Shown: positions 1 to 10,137, counted from the stretch's first letter. The stretch is 27,725 bases of DNA from an uncultured bacterium (GCA_902773475.1 CACYEO010000078.1:1-27725), one strand, 5' to 3'. Program-made: numbers and translations. The notes: a model not told the origin generated them from the sequence alone.

Positions 1-3000
1 GCGAACCTCAACCTCGACGGCGACTATTTCCCGTCCGGCGCTCCCTCCGGCACGGATCCCATCGTCCCCGGCCTCACGAACACATGGGCCGCCGCCGAGC
101 GTGCGTTCACCGCGCGGCTCGAGATACGCGGCATGCACAACGGCCTCAACCTCGCCGGCGAAGGCAAGGGCGGCACGAACGACTGGGTGCGCCCGGGCGG
201 CATCGAGCCGACTTACGGCGATTTCTCCGACGCGGAACGCTATGCTTACAACCTCGCGGTCGCGCAGGACCCCGGCAACAAGGAAAAATGGAGCCCCGAA
301 CGCCCGACCGATCCCACCACGGCGGATACGGACGGCGACGGCTATCCCGACGGCTACGAATACTGGTTCTGGTACTACGCCAAAGTCGGCTGGTTCGAGA
401 ACGGCCGCCACCGCTTCCTCACCGGCGAGCGCTACGTTCCCACGCGGCCCGACAAGGGCGCGCTGATAACTTCGGCCGAGATATGCAGGGCGTTCGACCC
501 GGTCGTGTACAACGACAAGGTCGCAAGCCGCGACACGGACAACGACGGCATTCCGGACGTCCTCGAATTCGAACTCGGCACGAACCCGATCCACTGGGAT
601 ACCGACCAGGACGGCCTGCCTGACGGCTGGGAACTCGCAAACGGGCTGAACCCGACGGATCCCGACGATTCCGGCTACAACCAGGACGGCGACGTGATGG
701 CGTCGAGCATGCTGTACATGCGCGTGCTGCCCACCGTGGCCGGCGGCGTGCTGCGCGTCGTAGGCCTGCCCGTCGAGAACGTCGTCACAGCCAGCGTGTA
801 CTACAATTCCGAGACGGACGACTACGAATTGATGCCATCAAGCTCGAATTCGCTTAGCGTAGGCAGCGGTCGCTACGCTCCGCCGGACGGACGCCTCGTG
901 TTCTCGAACACGGTGGAGCGCGGCTGGCTCTTTACCGTCAATGCAACGAATTACATTTCCACCGTCTCGCCCTCGATCTACGGTGCGGAATACACCGTCA
1001 CCACGAACTACGTGAATCTTACGGACGACGCGGGCGAAATAACCAACGTCTTGACAAATGTCGTGGAAACCGTGAAGAACGGCACGGCGACGCTCAAGAA
1101 CGACTGCCCGGAGGCTACCACGTTCATAGCGGTGGAAAACGAAATTGCCGGCTATGTGCGCGGAATGCCGGTGCGTGTCCTCGCCGGGACGCAGATCGAG
1201 ACCGGCCCGATGGAAATCGAATGGACCAGGCGCATGGTCGCAGGCGCCGTTCCCGTCCTCGGCGAAGACGGCGACGCGACGAACCGCGCGTTCAACCTGT
1301 GGCAGTACGGAAAGAGTCCCTGGTTCGCGACCGGCGCCGAGACGGGCTTCCAGTCCATTACAGTCGCAACCAACGAACTCGGCGACGTCTACGACGTCTA
1401 CAAAGACATTCCCGTTTCCGTCGTCGTCAGCACGAACTGGCTTGAACTTGTCACGCACGATCTCGTCCATCCGGCGCAGGGCGACTACCGGTCCGGCATC
1501 GGAAACGTGCTGGAAGTCGAAATCATGCACTGGCAGGTCTACCAGCATTTCGGCTTCAACCCGCTCACGGGATGGGGCTGGAACTATGCAGACGGGATAC
1601 CTTCCGTGAATCCGCGCTGGGAGCCTTCGGCGATGATATCCACGCTAAAGAAGCCGCAGCGCGACATCATGGACAAGTTCTCGGGATACCGTGTCGGCGG
1701 ACGCATCGGTTTCGGCGCGCCCGTCAATACGCGTCCGTACACCACGTACGACGAATTCCTCGTGCAGCATTTCCTCTACAACGCCGGTTCGATAGGCGCG
1801 CCGGGCCAGAACGGCGGGGATACGACTTATACGACGACACCGCTCGGCACCTCGACATCCGCCGCCACGGAGGAAGGGTCCGAGTCGGGCGACGGAACCA
1901 CGTATTCCGGCGTGGACAGCGACGGCGACGGCGTTCCGGACGGCTGGGAACTCTATATCATGGCCGGGCCGAATTCGAGCACCAACACCGTTCCGGGCGT
2001 AGTGTTCACCGAATTCGATCCAACCGACCCCCGGTGCGCGCCGCGCGAACTCCTGGAACCCACGAACACATGGTTCTCGGGCGTGCTTGAAAACGGCGCG
2101 GCGGTCCAGGAAGGGGAAGGGGAATCGATCGGCAGGACGCACATAGTCTACGAATACAGTTCGAGCATTCCGTTCAATTCCACCGGCAAGATGTATTTCA
2201 AGCCGCCGAGAGTGGCCAACCCGAAAATCGCGGCGAACCGCACTCCGTACATGAGCCCCTGGTCGCCGAATTCGTCCAGTGCGCTCAAGACCGACTACAA
2301 TCCCATGTTCGGCGACAGCGACGGGCTTACGGAAGCGGGCGAATTCGCGGGTACCGACGTGGCCGTCCTCTACAAGCGCATCGCGAAGGGCATAGCCGAA
2401 CCCGACAGCTCGTGGCTGAACAAGTTCTGGCCCACCGACCCGTGGAACGCCGACACCGACGGCGACGGAGTCAGCGACTACGAAGAGCGCAACGGCCTCG
2501 AACGCGGCTCGAACATCTATGGAACGCCTTCCGACGACGGCTCCGTCTGCATCGCCGGCGCAGGATTGAATCCGAACTCCGTCGACACCGACATTGACGG
2601 TCTTCCCGACCGCTGGGAACTCCAGTACCTCGGCTCTGTGCAGACCTCGGGCGAGGGCGAAGCCAGGATCGCCGGCGGCATGGACGGCACTATTCCCGAC
2701 GCCTACACATGGTCGCGGGACCGCGATTGCGACTACGATCACGACGGCCTCCAGAACTGGCAGGAATACATGACGTGCGCGCTGCGCTGCTTCCGCTACG
2801 ACGATATAGGCTCGCCGTGGACGGTCCCGGTGATAACCGACTATCGCGATCCCGTGGTCGACGACTACCTGGGAACGGGCATCCCCGGCGGCGGCAACGT
2901 CAGCACGCAGCTGTGGTACGGCGCGGCCGTGGTGGACGGGGTTTCGCCGAACGTGCTCAACGACCAGTTCGACTGGGGTCTCGCGTATTTCAAGCAGAAC

Positions 3001-6000
3001 GGCAAAGCGTGGGACATGGCGGTGAATCTCAGTTACATGTACCACGACGGCCCCGACCATACCGGTTTCGGACGTCCGCTTCCCGACGCTCTGCGCCTGC
3101 AGCAGGGCATGATGTCGCAGTTCGTGTCCTCGTACGTCGGCTGCTCGCCGCTCGAGCGCGACACCGACGGCGACTCGCTTGACGACTACTGGGAACTGTT
3201 CCACGGCCTGAACCCCATGCTTGGCGAAGCAGGCGCGACAACCGCATCCGAGGGCGGCGGAAAGGATATCGTCGCGATGGCCTACAGCGGCGCGTTCGAC
3301 GCCCTGTCCAACCCCTGGACTTCCGACGGCTGGCGCTACTGGGAAATCGTCGGCGGCATGTGGCATTCCGCGCCGGCGAATCTGCGCACCCGCAACATCG
3401 CCGCCCCGCGCGGCCCGAATCCGTCCTGGGATTTCACCACGTACCTGTGGATGAACGGCGACGTGAACGCCGACCCCGACGGCGACGACATCCGCAACCA
3501 GCTTGAAGGAATAATACCCAACCTCCAGGCGCGCTCCACATGGCTGCACACCGACCCGTCGCCGCTGTGGATGACAGACAGCTCCTACACGAACGCCCTT
3601 ACGTACCGCTACTACAAGACGATCGACCGTCCGGCGTTCACCATCTACTCCGCAAGCAACGAAGTCGTGGACGTCGAAACGTTCTGGAAAGAGACGAACA
3701 TCGTCGAAACCGCGTACGGCGCAATCACTAACATCGAAGAGAAGTCCGGATGGGTCACGGTCACGAACAAGATCGCGCTTCCGATCCAGGTTGAAAGGAC
3801 GCGGACGATCGAGACCGTCGTCACGAACTGGAACATCGTTTCGATACCGGTCTACTACCAGGACATGTACGTGACTACGGTGACGTACACGAACGGCTAC
3901 ACCACGATGACGACCAACATCGACGACAAGATCGTCGTGGAACTCGATCCCAACATCCCCGCCTACACGCTGAACTACTGGGGCGCCGCCGGCGGCTACC
4001 TGTTCGCGTTCGAGGAGAACGAAGGTTTCGACACCGACAACGACGGAACCGGCGACAAGATGGAAATTTCGGCCGGGGCGCTCAGCTCCACCGATCCCAT
4101 CCACAGCGGAGATCCGCTGCGCCGCCAGGCAATGTACTTCCCTGGTCTCGATTCCGCCGTCGAATCGCGCACGAATCCGCGCCACGGCCTCGACGACGAA
4201 ATGATGTTCCTCACGTTCACCGTGGAACTGTGGGCCAAGCCAGAAGACGCCGCGCGCGACCAGGTCCTGATAGAGCGCTCCACGGTCTATCCCGACGCGC
4301 ACACGCAGGACAGGGACTACATCCGCCGCAACTTCGAAATCGGCATTTCCGGCGGACTCTGGTACGCGGGGTACGATTCCAAGGGAACCGGCGCAATCGA
4401 CGGAAACGACGTGCGCGTGACCGGCATCCCCGTGCAGACGGGCGAATGGACGCACCTGGCCGCCGTGTACGACGGCGAACGCCTCACGCTGTATGTGAAC
4501 GGGCGCGCCGTGAACAACCGCGTTTCGAGAACGCAGCCCGCCAACGGCGTGGAATACGTGAAACTCTCCACGACAACCGGCGTGGAAGGCTACGACTACG
4601 TGGGCGAGCATGCGCTCCTCATAGGCGCGACCGCCGTGTCCAACGCGGCCCTCTCGATCGAAACCGCCAGGCCGGACTGGAACTGCTACGGCGAGTTCTA
4701 CAAAGGCTACATCGACGAAGTGCGCATCTGGGACGGCGCCCGCACCGATACGCAGATACGCGAGACGATGGACAAGAGGTGCGATTTCGCGTTCGCCGCG
4801 ACCAACAGGCTGCTGGTCTACAACGCCAAGTTCGCCGGCGCCACGCGCAACGCCACGGTCATGGGCACCGAGGCGGTGGAACTGCCGCCGGAACTCGTGT
4901 ACCATTACGGCTTCGACGACGTCTTCGGCGCCATCGCGCCCGAATACATCGCCACTTCGCCGTTCGGCTTCGCCGGGCGCGAAGGGCTGGGCGAAAACCG
5001 CGCGCTCTATTCGCGTCCCGAAGGCTGGGTCAGCCCGTGGTGGGCCGAACTGCCCGTCCGCTCCACGGTGTACGACAACTACGCCTACCTGCCCTGGACC
5101 GGAAACACCATGACGCATCTGCCGCTCTTCGACGGCTCCGTGCGCGATTCGATGTTCTGGACGCAGCACTTCGCGGGTTCGCAGTCCGCCGAAAGCCTCA
5201 GGCTGGACGACTTCCTGTTCCCGCGCACCGCCGACCCCTACGGCTGGTACCATCCGATGCTCTATACGGGCGACGTGCGCGTCTACACTACGCGCGAGTT
5301 CAACGAAACCGCCCGCGTCGAGTATAAATCCATCGGCGAGTTCACGCGCCGCAGCGAGTTCACCGGCGGAACCGATCTGCTGCCGCTCGGCGGAGCATAC
5401 GCGAGAACTTCGAGCGACATGTGGGACGGCAACGGCCCGTCCACCGTCTGGAATATAACCGGCGTGGACGACAACGAAAACTGGCTGCCAGACTGGTGGG
5501 AGGATTTCGTCATGTCCGTCCCGGACGTCTACACCGACCTGCCCGAAAAATTCCTCTCCACGGCTCTGGTCACCCGCTACGGGCAGCGCATGACGCTCGG
5601 CGAAGCGTACATGCGCGACCTCGCGCGCGGCGCCAGCGAAGAAAGCCCCGAAGGCGATCCCGACTTCGCCGCGCAGGCCGACGCCGACCGCGACGGCCTC
5701 CCGGACTGGTGGGAGCTTGTATACGGACTCGCCGGCGAAACCGCGCTCGACGACCACGACAACGACCAGCTCTCGAACTTCTCCGAATATCTGATTGCGG
5801 AGGCGTTCTCGAAGTACGGCTTCCCGCTCGTGCGTCCCGACGCGATTTCGACATTCGGCTTCCACGCCCCCGACTACTTCCTGAAAGTAGGCAAGCTGTA
5901 CATCGGCGAAATGTTCTCCGACCACGATTACATCGAAGACTGGTGGGAGGACGGCATGCCCGTCTACTGGACTTCGCGCTTCCACTCCAACGCGTACGAC

Positions 6001-8856
6001 GACGAAGACGGCGACGGCTGGGGCAACATGGCCGAGGCCCGCTATTCGCTCCAGGTCACGCCCATATCCGCTTCCCTGCGCGGCCATTACACGTCGTCCG
6101 GGACGTATGTGCGCGATTTCCCGCAGCCCACGATCAATGTGACCGTGTACTACAACGGCAGGAAGGGCGGAATGGAGACGGCGAAGCTCGTGGTGCAGTC
6201 CTCGCGCGATCCGCTCTTCGAAAGCGGTGTGGACGCCACGTTCGTCTCCACCGACTCCGCGACCGCGTCTTCCGGCAACCAGTACGTGGAACTTGGCCGC
6301 TGGCGCGACCGCCGCGCCGTGGGAACGCTCCAGCCCGGCAACGTGGACGCCTCCGCGCTCGCGCTTGAACACTCCACCGTTTCGACGGACGCGTCCTGCG
6401 AATGGACTTATTCCGACTGCGGCGAGCACGAGCACGAGTACGAGAAAGGCGCCGGCACCTACGAAGAGTACCTGCAGGCCAAGCTGCTCTGCCGCCACAT
6501 CAAGATCGTCTCCAACGCGCAGGAATGGAAATCGTTCGGCGAAGTCGCCGTCGTCACCGACGAGCAGGGCGTGTTCGCCACGCTTTCCGCCGGCGTGAAG
6601 GGCGTTGTCGGCACGGTGAACCTGCTGACCGGCTCCTACGACATCGATCTCGGCGCGCTTTCCACCACGAACGGCACGAAGTTCACGTCCGCCGACGTGT
6701 TCCGCCTGGCCTACGCCGTGCGCGATTCCGTCGGTTCGCCCCGCGAGCTGCATTTCTCGAGGGCGTCGAGCGGCTGGCTGCGCGAGGGCGTGAACTACTT
6801 CCGCGTGTTCGCCGACCTCGACGACAGCGGAACATGGACGCCCGGCGAACCGATAGGCTATCCCGATCCCTACGGCGTGAGGATATCCTGGCGCGAAACC
6901 TCCTTCGACGTGAACCTCACGGACACGTCGGCGTCGATGCCGCGCATCAACGTGTCCGCCGCGGTTTCCGCCAACACGCCCGAAGGCGTCGCCGCCGCGA
7001 ACGACCGCGACATGAACGGCTACAGGGTCAATCCCAACTACGACGTCTCCTTCGCCGGGACGAATATGCCGGGCGCGTCCGCGGTGACGCGCATCCGCAT
7101 CGCCCGCACGATGATCAACGGCTGGCTGGCCTGCTACACGAACAACGCCAACGTAATCCAGGGCACGGTCTCCGAAACGGTGTTCGACAGGACGCTCGAT
7201 CTCGGATCGCGCGCCAGCCTCACCGAAGCCGACCTGATTGCGGACGGCGTCTACGATCTGGACTGGGGCGGGATACTGGGCAACTGGACCAACCGCGTCA
7301 CCGGCCTGCGCCAGACGGTCGCGGACTTCGCCTCCGTCACAAACGTCGCGTACCGCATAATCGTCGGCTACGGCGAGGACAACGCGTTCGTCACGAACAA
7401 CCTCCTCGCGCGCGGCTTCGTGAACGGGTTCGAATACGGCGCCGTCGGCTACCAGACTCCCTGCGTACCCGTCTCGCCCGCAGGCATCCTCACCTCCGGC
7501 CGCGTCACGTTCAAGTGGTCGCACACCAACTCCATACACAAGGCGTATCCCGCCTTCCGTCTCAGGGTGTGGGATTCGCCCTCCGGCGGTTCGCTCGTGT
7601 TCGACTCCGGCGTGAGGCGCGCTCCGCGCCGCGACGACCGCGGCGACTACGTGTGGACCGCTCCGCTCTACACGATGTCCCCCACGCTGCTCGGCAAGAT
7701 GTTCAACACCACGAACAACTATTCGTGGGCCGTGTCGATGCTCGACGCCAAATTCACCGAACCGAACGCGAACGAAGAGCGCATGGTCTTCCGCGTGAAC
7801 ACGTCCGGGAACATGGCCGGCCAGACCGACCACGGCTCGGTGCACTGCCGCGTCAAGTACTTCGGCCCGTCCGCATACGCCGCGAAAATCACGGTTCCGG
7901 CCGGGCTGATCCGCGTGCAGGCGTTCCAGACGCCCGACTTCACCGGGCTCCCGGCGTGCGAGACGATCGTCACCAACACGGCCGATGTGGCCAATCCCAC
8001 GAACGCCTCGGTGAACGCTTCGCTCGTCGGTCTCGAACCCGGCACGTACTACGTGCGCGCGTTCATCGACACCGACGGCGACCTCGACTGCTCGCCTTGG
8101 GAGTCCTGGGGCTACGCCAACCATGTCGGTACCACGCGCAAGCAGGTCTACGACGCCAAGCCGCTGATCGTCCGCTACGGCGTGAACGAAAAGCCCGTCG
8201 CCGACATATTCATCGAAGACATGGACACCGACAACGACGGTTTCCCGGACGCCTGGGAATACTCGAACGCCCCCGCTTCCGCCCGCGCGGACGGCACGTT
8301 CCTGCGTTCGCGCGGTCCGGCCTCCGGCCCCACGTTCTACACGCGGGTGAACAAGGATCTGGCGGCGGCGCTCAAGGCGTTCGACCTTTCGGCCTACACG
8401 TCGTTCCTGACCTACTCGCTGATGTCCGCAGGCGCGCTCGACACCGACGGCGACGGATTGAACGACTACGCCGAACTCCTCTTGGGGACGAATCCGAACC
8501 GTTCGTACGGCGCGTCCGCCGAGGGGCTCTCCGCGCAGATGAGCGGCATCTCCGCCACGCGCAGCGTCTCGTTCAAGATCTCGGCCGAATCCGTATCGCC
8601 GTCCGGCGGCGAAACGGTCGCGGATCCGCTCCTCTACGACCAGTCCGCGATCAACGAGGCCGCGGCGTCTCCCGCCGCAGTCCGCTGGGTGCTCGAATAC
8701 ACGCCGTCGCTCGGCGGCGAGTGGGAGCAGGTCGGCGAAGGCACGGCGCTCCTCGAGGAAGGCAAGACCGAAGAGGAAATCGCGCGCGAAGCCCGCGAGG
8801 CGTCCTCCTACGATCCGGAGAAAGGCTACTACCGCGTCCGCATTCTGAACGATTGA
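1..8856 (+). CDS. Giant exported calcium-loop (TSP3-like) and LamG protein, 5' end outside window
   Basis: The frame is open from base 1 and the first in-frame ATG (133) has no special support, so the gene begins upstream; 2951 residues are visible and the TGA is at 8854-8856. The protein carries many DxDxDGxPDxWEL motifs of the bacterial thrombospondin type 3 kind, at about 325, 532, 598, 1915, 2452, 2584, 2731, 3160, 4030, 5680, 5755, 6000, 8224 and 8440. Variants such as DDNENWLPDWWED (about 5467) also occur. A LamG/concanavalin-like domain sits near 4129-4790. A fibronectin-like stretch lies near 7465-7760, followed by a small beta domain (7855-8220). The family role of such loops is calcium-stabilised rigid extracellular rods; LamG usually binds sugars or protein. 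No LPXTG, PEP-CTERM or C-terminal membrane helix is seen; the protein ends in YYRVRILND. The signal peptide would be outside the window. The ligand is unknown; adhesion or matrix function is inference. Confidence 0.96.
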   Translation, partial: ANLNLDGDYFPSGAPSGTDPIVPGLTNTWAAAERAFTARLEIRGMHNGLNLAGEGKGGTNDWVRPGGIEPTYGDFSDAERYAYNLAVAQDPGNKEKWSPERPTDPTTADTDGDGYPDGYEYWFWYYAKVGWFENGRHRFLTGERYVPTRPDKGALITSAEICRAFDPVVYNDKVASRDTDNDGIPDVLEFELGTNPIHWDTDQDGLPDGWELANGLNPTDPDDSGYNQDGDVMASSMLYMRVLPTVAGGVLRVVGLPVENVVTASVYYNSETDDYELMPSSSNSLSVGSGRYAPPDGRLVFSNTVERGWLFTVNATNYISTVSPSIYGAEYTVTTNYVNLTDDAGEITNVLTNVVETVKNGTATLKNDCPEATTFIAVENEIAGYVRGMPVRVLAGTQIETGPMEIEWTRRMVAGAVPVLGEDGDATNRAFNLWQYGKSPWFATGAETGFQSITVATNELGDVYDVYKDIPVSVVVSTNWLELVTHDLVHPAQGDYRSGIGNVLEVEIMHWQVYQHFGFNPLTGWGWNYADGIPSVNPRWEPSAMISTLKKPQRDIMDKFSGYRVGGRIGFGAPVNTRPYTTYDEFLVQHFLYNAGSIGAPGQNGGDTTYTTTPLGTSTSAATEEGSESGDGTTYSGVDSDGDGVPDGWELYIMAGPNSSTNTVPGVVFTEFDPTDPRCAPRELLEPTNTWFSGVLENGAAVQEGEGESIGRTHIVYEYSSSIPFNSTGKMYFKPPRVANPKIAANRTPYMSPWSPNSSSALKTDYNPMFGDSDGLTEAGEFAGTDVAVLYKRIAKGIAEPDSSWLNKFWPTDPWNADTDGDGVSDYEERNGLERGSNIYGTPSDDGSVCIAGAGLNPNSVDTDIDGLPDRWELQYLGSVQTSGEGEARIAGGMDGTIPDAYTWSRDRDCDYDHDGLQNWQEYMTCALRCFRYDDIGSPWTVPVITDYRDPVVDDYLGTGIPGGGNVSTQLWYGAAVVDGVSPNVLNDQFDWGLAYFKQNGKAWDMAVNLSYMYHDGPDHTGFGRPLPDALRLQQGMMSQFVSSYVGCSPLERDTDGDSLDDYWELFHGLNPMLGEAGATTASEGGGKDIVAMAYSGAFDALSNPWTSDGWRYWEIVGGMWHSAPANLRTRNIAAPRGPNPSWDFTTYLWMNGDVNADPDGDDIRNQLEGIIPNLQARSTWLHTDPSPLWMTDSSYTNALTYRYYKTIDRPAFTIYSASNEVVDVETFWKETNIVETAYGAITNIEEKSGWVTVTNKIALPIQVERTRTIETVVTNWNIVSIPVYYQDMYVTTVTYTNGYTTMTTNIDDKIVVELDPNIPAYTLNYWGAAGGYLFAFEENEGFDTDNDGTGDKMEISAGALSSTDPIHSGDPLRRQAMYFPGLDSAVESRTNPRHGLDDEMMFLTFTVELWAKPEDAARDQVLIERSTVYPDAHTQDRDYIRRNFEIGISGGLWYAGYDSKGTGAIDGNDVRVTGIPVQTGEWTHLAAVYDGERLTLYVNGRAVNNRVSRTQPANGVEYVKLSTTTGVEGYDYVGEHALLIGATAVSNAALSIETARPDWNCYGEFYKGYIDEVRIWDGARTDTQIRETMDKRCDFAFAATNRLLVYNAKFAGATRNATVMGTEAVELPPELVYHYGFDDVFGAIAPEYIATSPFGFAGREGLGENRALYSRPEGWVSPWWAELPVRSTVYDNYAYLPWTGNTMTHLPLFDGSVRDSMFWTQHFAGSQSAESLRLDDFLFPRTADPYGWYHPMLYTGDVRVYTTREFNETARVEYKSIGEFTRRSEFTGGTDLLPLGGAYARTSSDMWDGNGPSTVWNITGVDDNENWLPDWWEDFVMSVPDVYTDLPEKFLSTALVTRYGQRMTLGEAYMRDLARGASEESPEGDPDFAAQADADRDGLPDWWELVYGLAGETALDDHDNDQLSNFSEYLIAEAFSKYGFPLVRPDAISTFGFHAPDYFLKVGKLYIGEMFSDHDYIEDWWEDGMPVYWTSRFHSNAYDDEDGDGWGNMAEARYSLQVTPISASLRGHYTSSGTYVRDFPQPTINVTVYYNGRKGGMETAKLVVQSSRDPLFESGVDATFVSTDSATASSGNQYVELGRWRDRRAVGTLQPGNVDASALALEHSTVSTDASCEWTYSDCGEHEHEYEKGAGTYEEYLQAKLLCRHIKIVSNAQEWKSFGEVAVVTDEQGVFATLSAGVKGVVGTVNLLTGSYDIDLGALSTTNGTKFTSADVFRLAYAVRDSVGSPRELHFSRASSGWLREGVNYFRVFADLDDSGTWTPGEPIGYPDPYGVRISWRETSFDVNLTDTSASMPRINVSAAVSANTPEGVAAANDRDMNGYRVNPNYDVSFAGTNMPGASAVTRIRIARTMINGWLACYTNNANVIQGTVSETVFDRTLDLGSRASLTEADLIADGVYDLDWGGILGNWTNRVTGLRQTVADFASVTNVAYRIIVGYGEDNAFVTNNLLARGFVNGFEYGAVGYQTPCVPVSPAGILTSGRVTFKWSHTNSIHKAYPAFRLRVWDSPSGGSLVFDSGVRRAPRRDDRGDYVWTAPLYTMSPTLLGKMFNTTNNYSWAVSMLDAKFTEPNANEERMVFRVNTSGNMAGQTDHGSVHCRVKYFGPSAYAAKITVPAGLIRVQAFQTPDFTGLPACETIVTNTADVANPTNASVNASLVGLEPGTYYVRAFIDTDGDLDCSPWESWGYANHVGTTRKQVYDAKPLIVRYGVNEKPVADIFIEDMDTDNDGFPDAWEYSNAPASARADGTFLRSRGPASGPTFYTRVNKDLAAALKAFDLSAYTSFLTYSLMSAGALDTDGDGLNDYAELLLGTNPNRSYGASAEGLSAQMSGISATRSVSFKISAESVSPSGGETVADPLLYDQSAINEAAASPAAVRWVLEYTPSLGGEWEQVGEGTALLEEGKTEEEIAREAREASSYDPEKGYYRVRILND
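325..678 (+). repeat. N-proximal cluster of calcium-loop (TSP3-like) motifs
   Basis: Three aspartate-rich loops follow one another: DTDGDGYPDGYEY, DTDNDGIPDVLEF and DTDQDGLPDGWEL. The last two are each followed by a GTNP or GLNP turn, the usual ending of the bacterial TSP3-like unit. The D-x-D-x-D-G spacing matches known calcium-binding loops. This is a protein-level repeat inside the giant gene; the DNA copies are diverged. Confidence 0.8.
4129..4790 (+). other. LamG / concanavalin-like domain inside the giant protein
   Basis: The translated segment shows the usual LamG landmarks in order. YFPGLDSAV opens the domain, FTVELWAKPED is the first core strand, and GEWTHLAAVYDGERLTLYVN is the central signature. 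ALLIGAT and YIDEVRIWDGARTDTQI close it. It is the only clearly globular recognisable domain among the calcium-loop repeats and is the best candidate for ligand binding, probably a glycan or matrix protein; the ligand cannot be read from sequence. Confidence 0.85.
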
Positions 8857-8890
8857 CGGCGGCCGCGGACGACAACAGGAAAAAGACAAG

Positions 8891-10093
8891 ATGATAAACA
8901 AAGTACTCGTAGTAAATTCGGGATCGTCGTCCCTCAAGTTCATGCTTTTCGACATGAAGGGCGAAAAGATGCTTGCCAAGGGGCTTGTGGAGCGCATCGG
9001 CTCGCCGAACGCGAATCTCGTCTACAGCCGCGCAGGCGGGGCGAAGTCGAACTCCGCCGTGTCCGCGCCCGACCACGCGGCCGCGCTCAAGGCCGTTCTC
9101 GCGGTTCTCGTTTCGCCGGACAGGGGCGTAATCGCGTCTCTCGGCGAAGTCGATGCGATCGGCCACCGCGTCCTGCACGGGGCCGAGGTGTTCAAGGATT
9201 CCGTCAAGGTGGACAAGCCCGTCCTGGCCAAGATCAAGAAGCTCGTCCCCTACGGGCCGCTCCACATGCCCGCCAACATCGGTGGCATAGAAGCGTGCAT
9301 GCGCATCCTGCCCAAGGTTCCGAACGTCGCGGTGTTCGACACGGCGTTCCACCAGACGATGCCGCCGTGCGCCGCGCAGTATGCGCTCCAGCCCAAATAT
9401 TACAAGAAGTACGGCATCCGCAAGTACGGTTTCCACGGAACCTCCCACAAGTACATAGTGCAGGCCGCCGCCAAGTGGCTGCGCAAGCCCGTGTCCCGCG
9501 TGAATCTCGTCACGTGCCACCTCGGCAACGGATCGTCGATATCCGCTGTCAAGGGCGGCAAGGTGCTTGACACTTCGATGGGGCTTACCCCCCTCGCCGG
9601 GCTTGTGATGGGGACGCGTTGCGGAGACGTGGATCCCGCCGTCGTCTTTTCGATAGCGAAACTCGAAGGGCTCGACGCCGACCGTCTCGACAGGCTTCTC
9701 AACAAGGAAAGCGGACTTCAGGGCGTGACGGGCGTCGCCGGCGGCGACATGCGCGACATCTGCGCCCGCGCCGCGAAAGGCGATGAAGCCTGCCGCCTCG
9801 CGCTTGAGATGTTCGGCCACCGCGCGGCGTTCTACGTGGGCGGATACAACACGCTCGTCGGCGGCGCGGACGCGATCGTCTTCACCGGCGGCATCGGCGA
9901 GAATTCGTCCGACGGGCGCGAGCAGATCATGAAGCGGCTTTCGGCCCTCGGCGTGAAGATCGACAAGAAGGCGAATGCGAAGATCCACGGCGAAACGGGT
10001 CTCGTTTCGACGCGCGATTCGAAGATTCCCTGCGTCGTGATACCCACGAACGAAGAGTTGATGATTGCGCGCGAGACCTTCCGTCTCGCCTGA
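8891..10093 (+). CDS. ackA: Acetate kinase
   Basis: The gene encodes a 400-residue cytoplasmic enzyme that interconverts acetyl phosphate + ADP and acetate + ATP, the last ATP-yielding step of acetate fermentation. The length is normal for the family. Landmarks of the acetate/sugar kinase/Hsc70/actin fold are all visible: VVNSGSSSLK at residues 7-16 (Asn9), GHRVLHG with Arg93, FDTAFH with Asp150, FHGTSH with His182, CHLGNGSS near 209-216, GTRCGDVDP with Arg243, FTGGIGENS near 331-339 and TNEE with Glu388. These match the known catalytic residues of characterised acetate kinases, so it should be active. The ATG is preceded by AGGA about ten bases upstream. It lies 34 bases after the giant protein gene on the same strand and may be cotranscribed. 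No phosphotransacetylase gene is in view. Confidence 0.98.
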   Translation: MINKVLVVNSGSSSLKFMLFDMKGEKMLAKGLVERIGSPNANLVYSRAGGAKSNSAVSAPDHAAALKAVLAVLVSPDRGVIASLGEVDAIGHRVLHGAEVFKDSVKVDKPVLAKIKKLVPYGPLHMPANIGGIEACMRILPKVPNVAVFDTAFHQTMPPCAAQYALQPKYYKKYGIRKYGFHGTSHKYIVQAAAKWLRKPVSRVNLVTCHLGNGSSISAVKGGKVLDTSMGLTPLAGLVMGTRCGDVDPAVVFSIAKLEGLDADRLDRLLNKESGLQGVTGVAGGDMRDICARAAKGDEACRLALEMFGHRAAFYVGGYNTLVGGADAIVFTGGIGENSSDGREQIMKRLSALGVKIDKKANAKIHGETGLVSTRDSKIPCVVIPTNEELMIARETFRLA

Positions 10094-10096
10094 TCC

Positions 10097-10114
10097 GCCG
10101 GCGTTTCCGCCGGC
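10097..10114 (-). terminator. Hairpin between convergent ackA and recombinase genes
   Basis: A perfect 7-bp GC stem (10097-10103 with 10108-10114) lies in the 44-base gap between the two convergent stops. Read on the minus strand the loop is GAAA, a GNRA tetraloop; on the plus strand it is TTTC. No proper T tract follows on either strand, so a bidirectional terminator or 3'-end stabiliser is plausible but not proven. Confidence 0.45.
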
Positions 10115-10137
10115 TTGGAAAGCCGCGCCGCGCCGCG

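Noticed and set aside
133..135. ATG at 133 as the start of the giant protein
   Set aside because: The frame is open to base 1 with the same sequence style (for example LNLDGDYFPSG), so the true start is upstream of the window.
6402..8894. An 830-codon plus-strand frame overlapping the giant gene
   Set aside because: The translation is Arg-rich with no recognisable domain, and it runs entirely inside the well-supported gene in another frame.
1645..8997. A 2450-codon open frame on the minus strand opposite the giant protein gene
   Set aside because: It is rich in Arg, Val, Gly and His with no domain, and mirrors the codon pattern of the plus-strand gene. GC-rich third positions of the real gene remove stops from this antisense frame.
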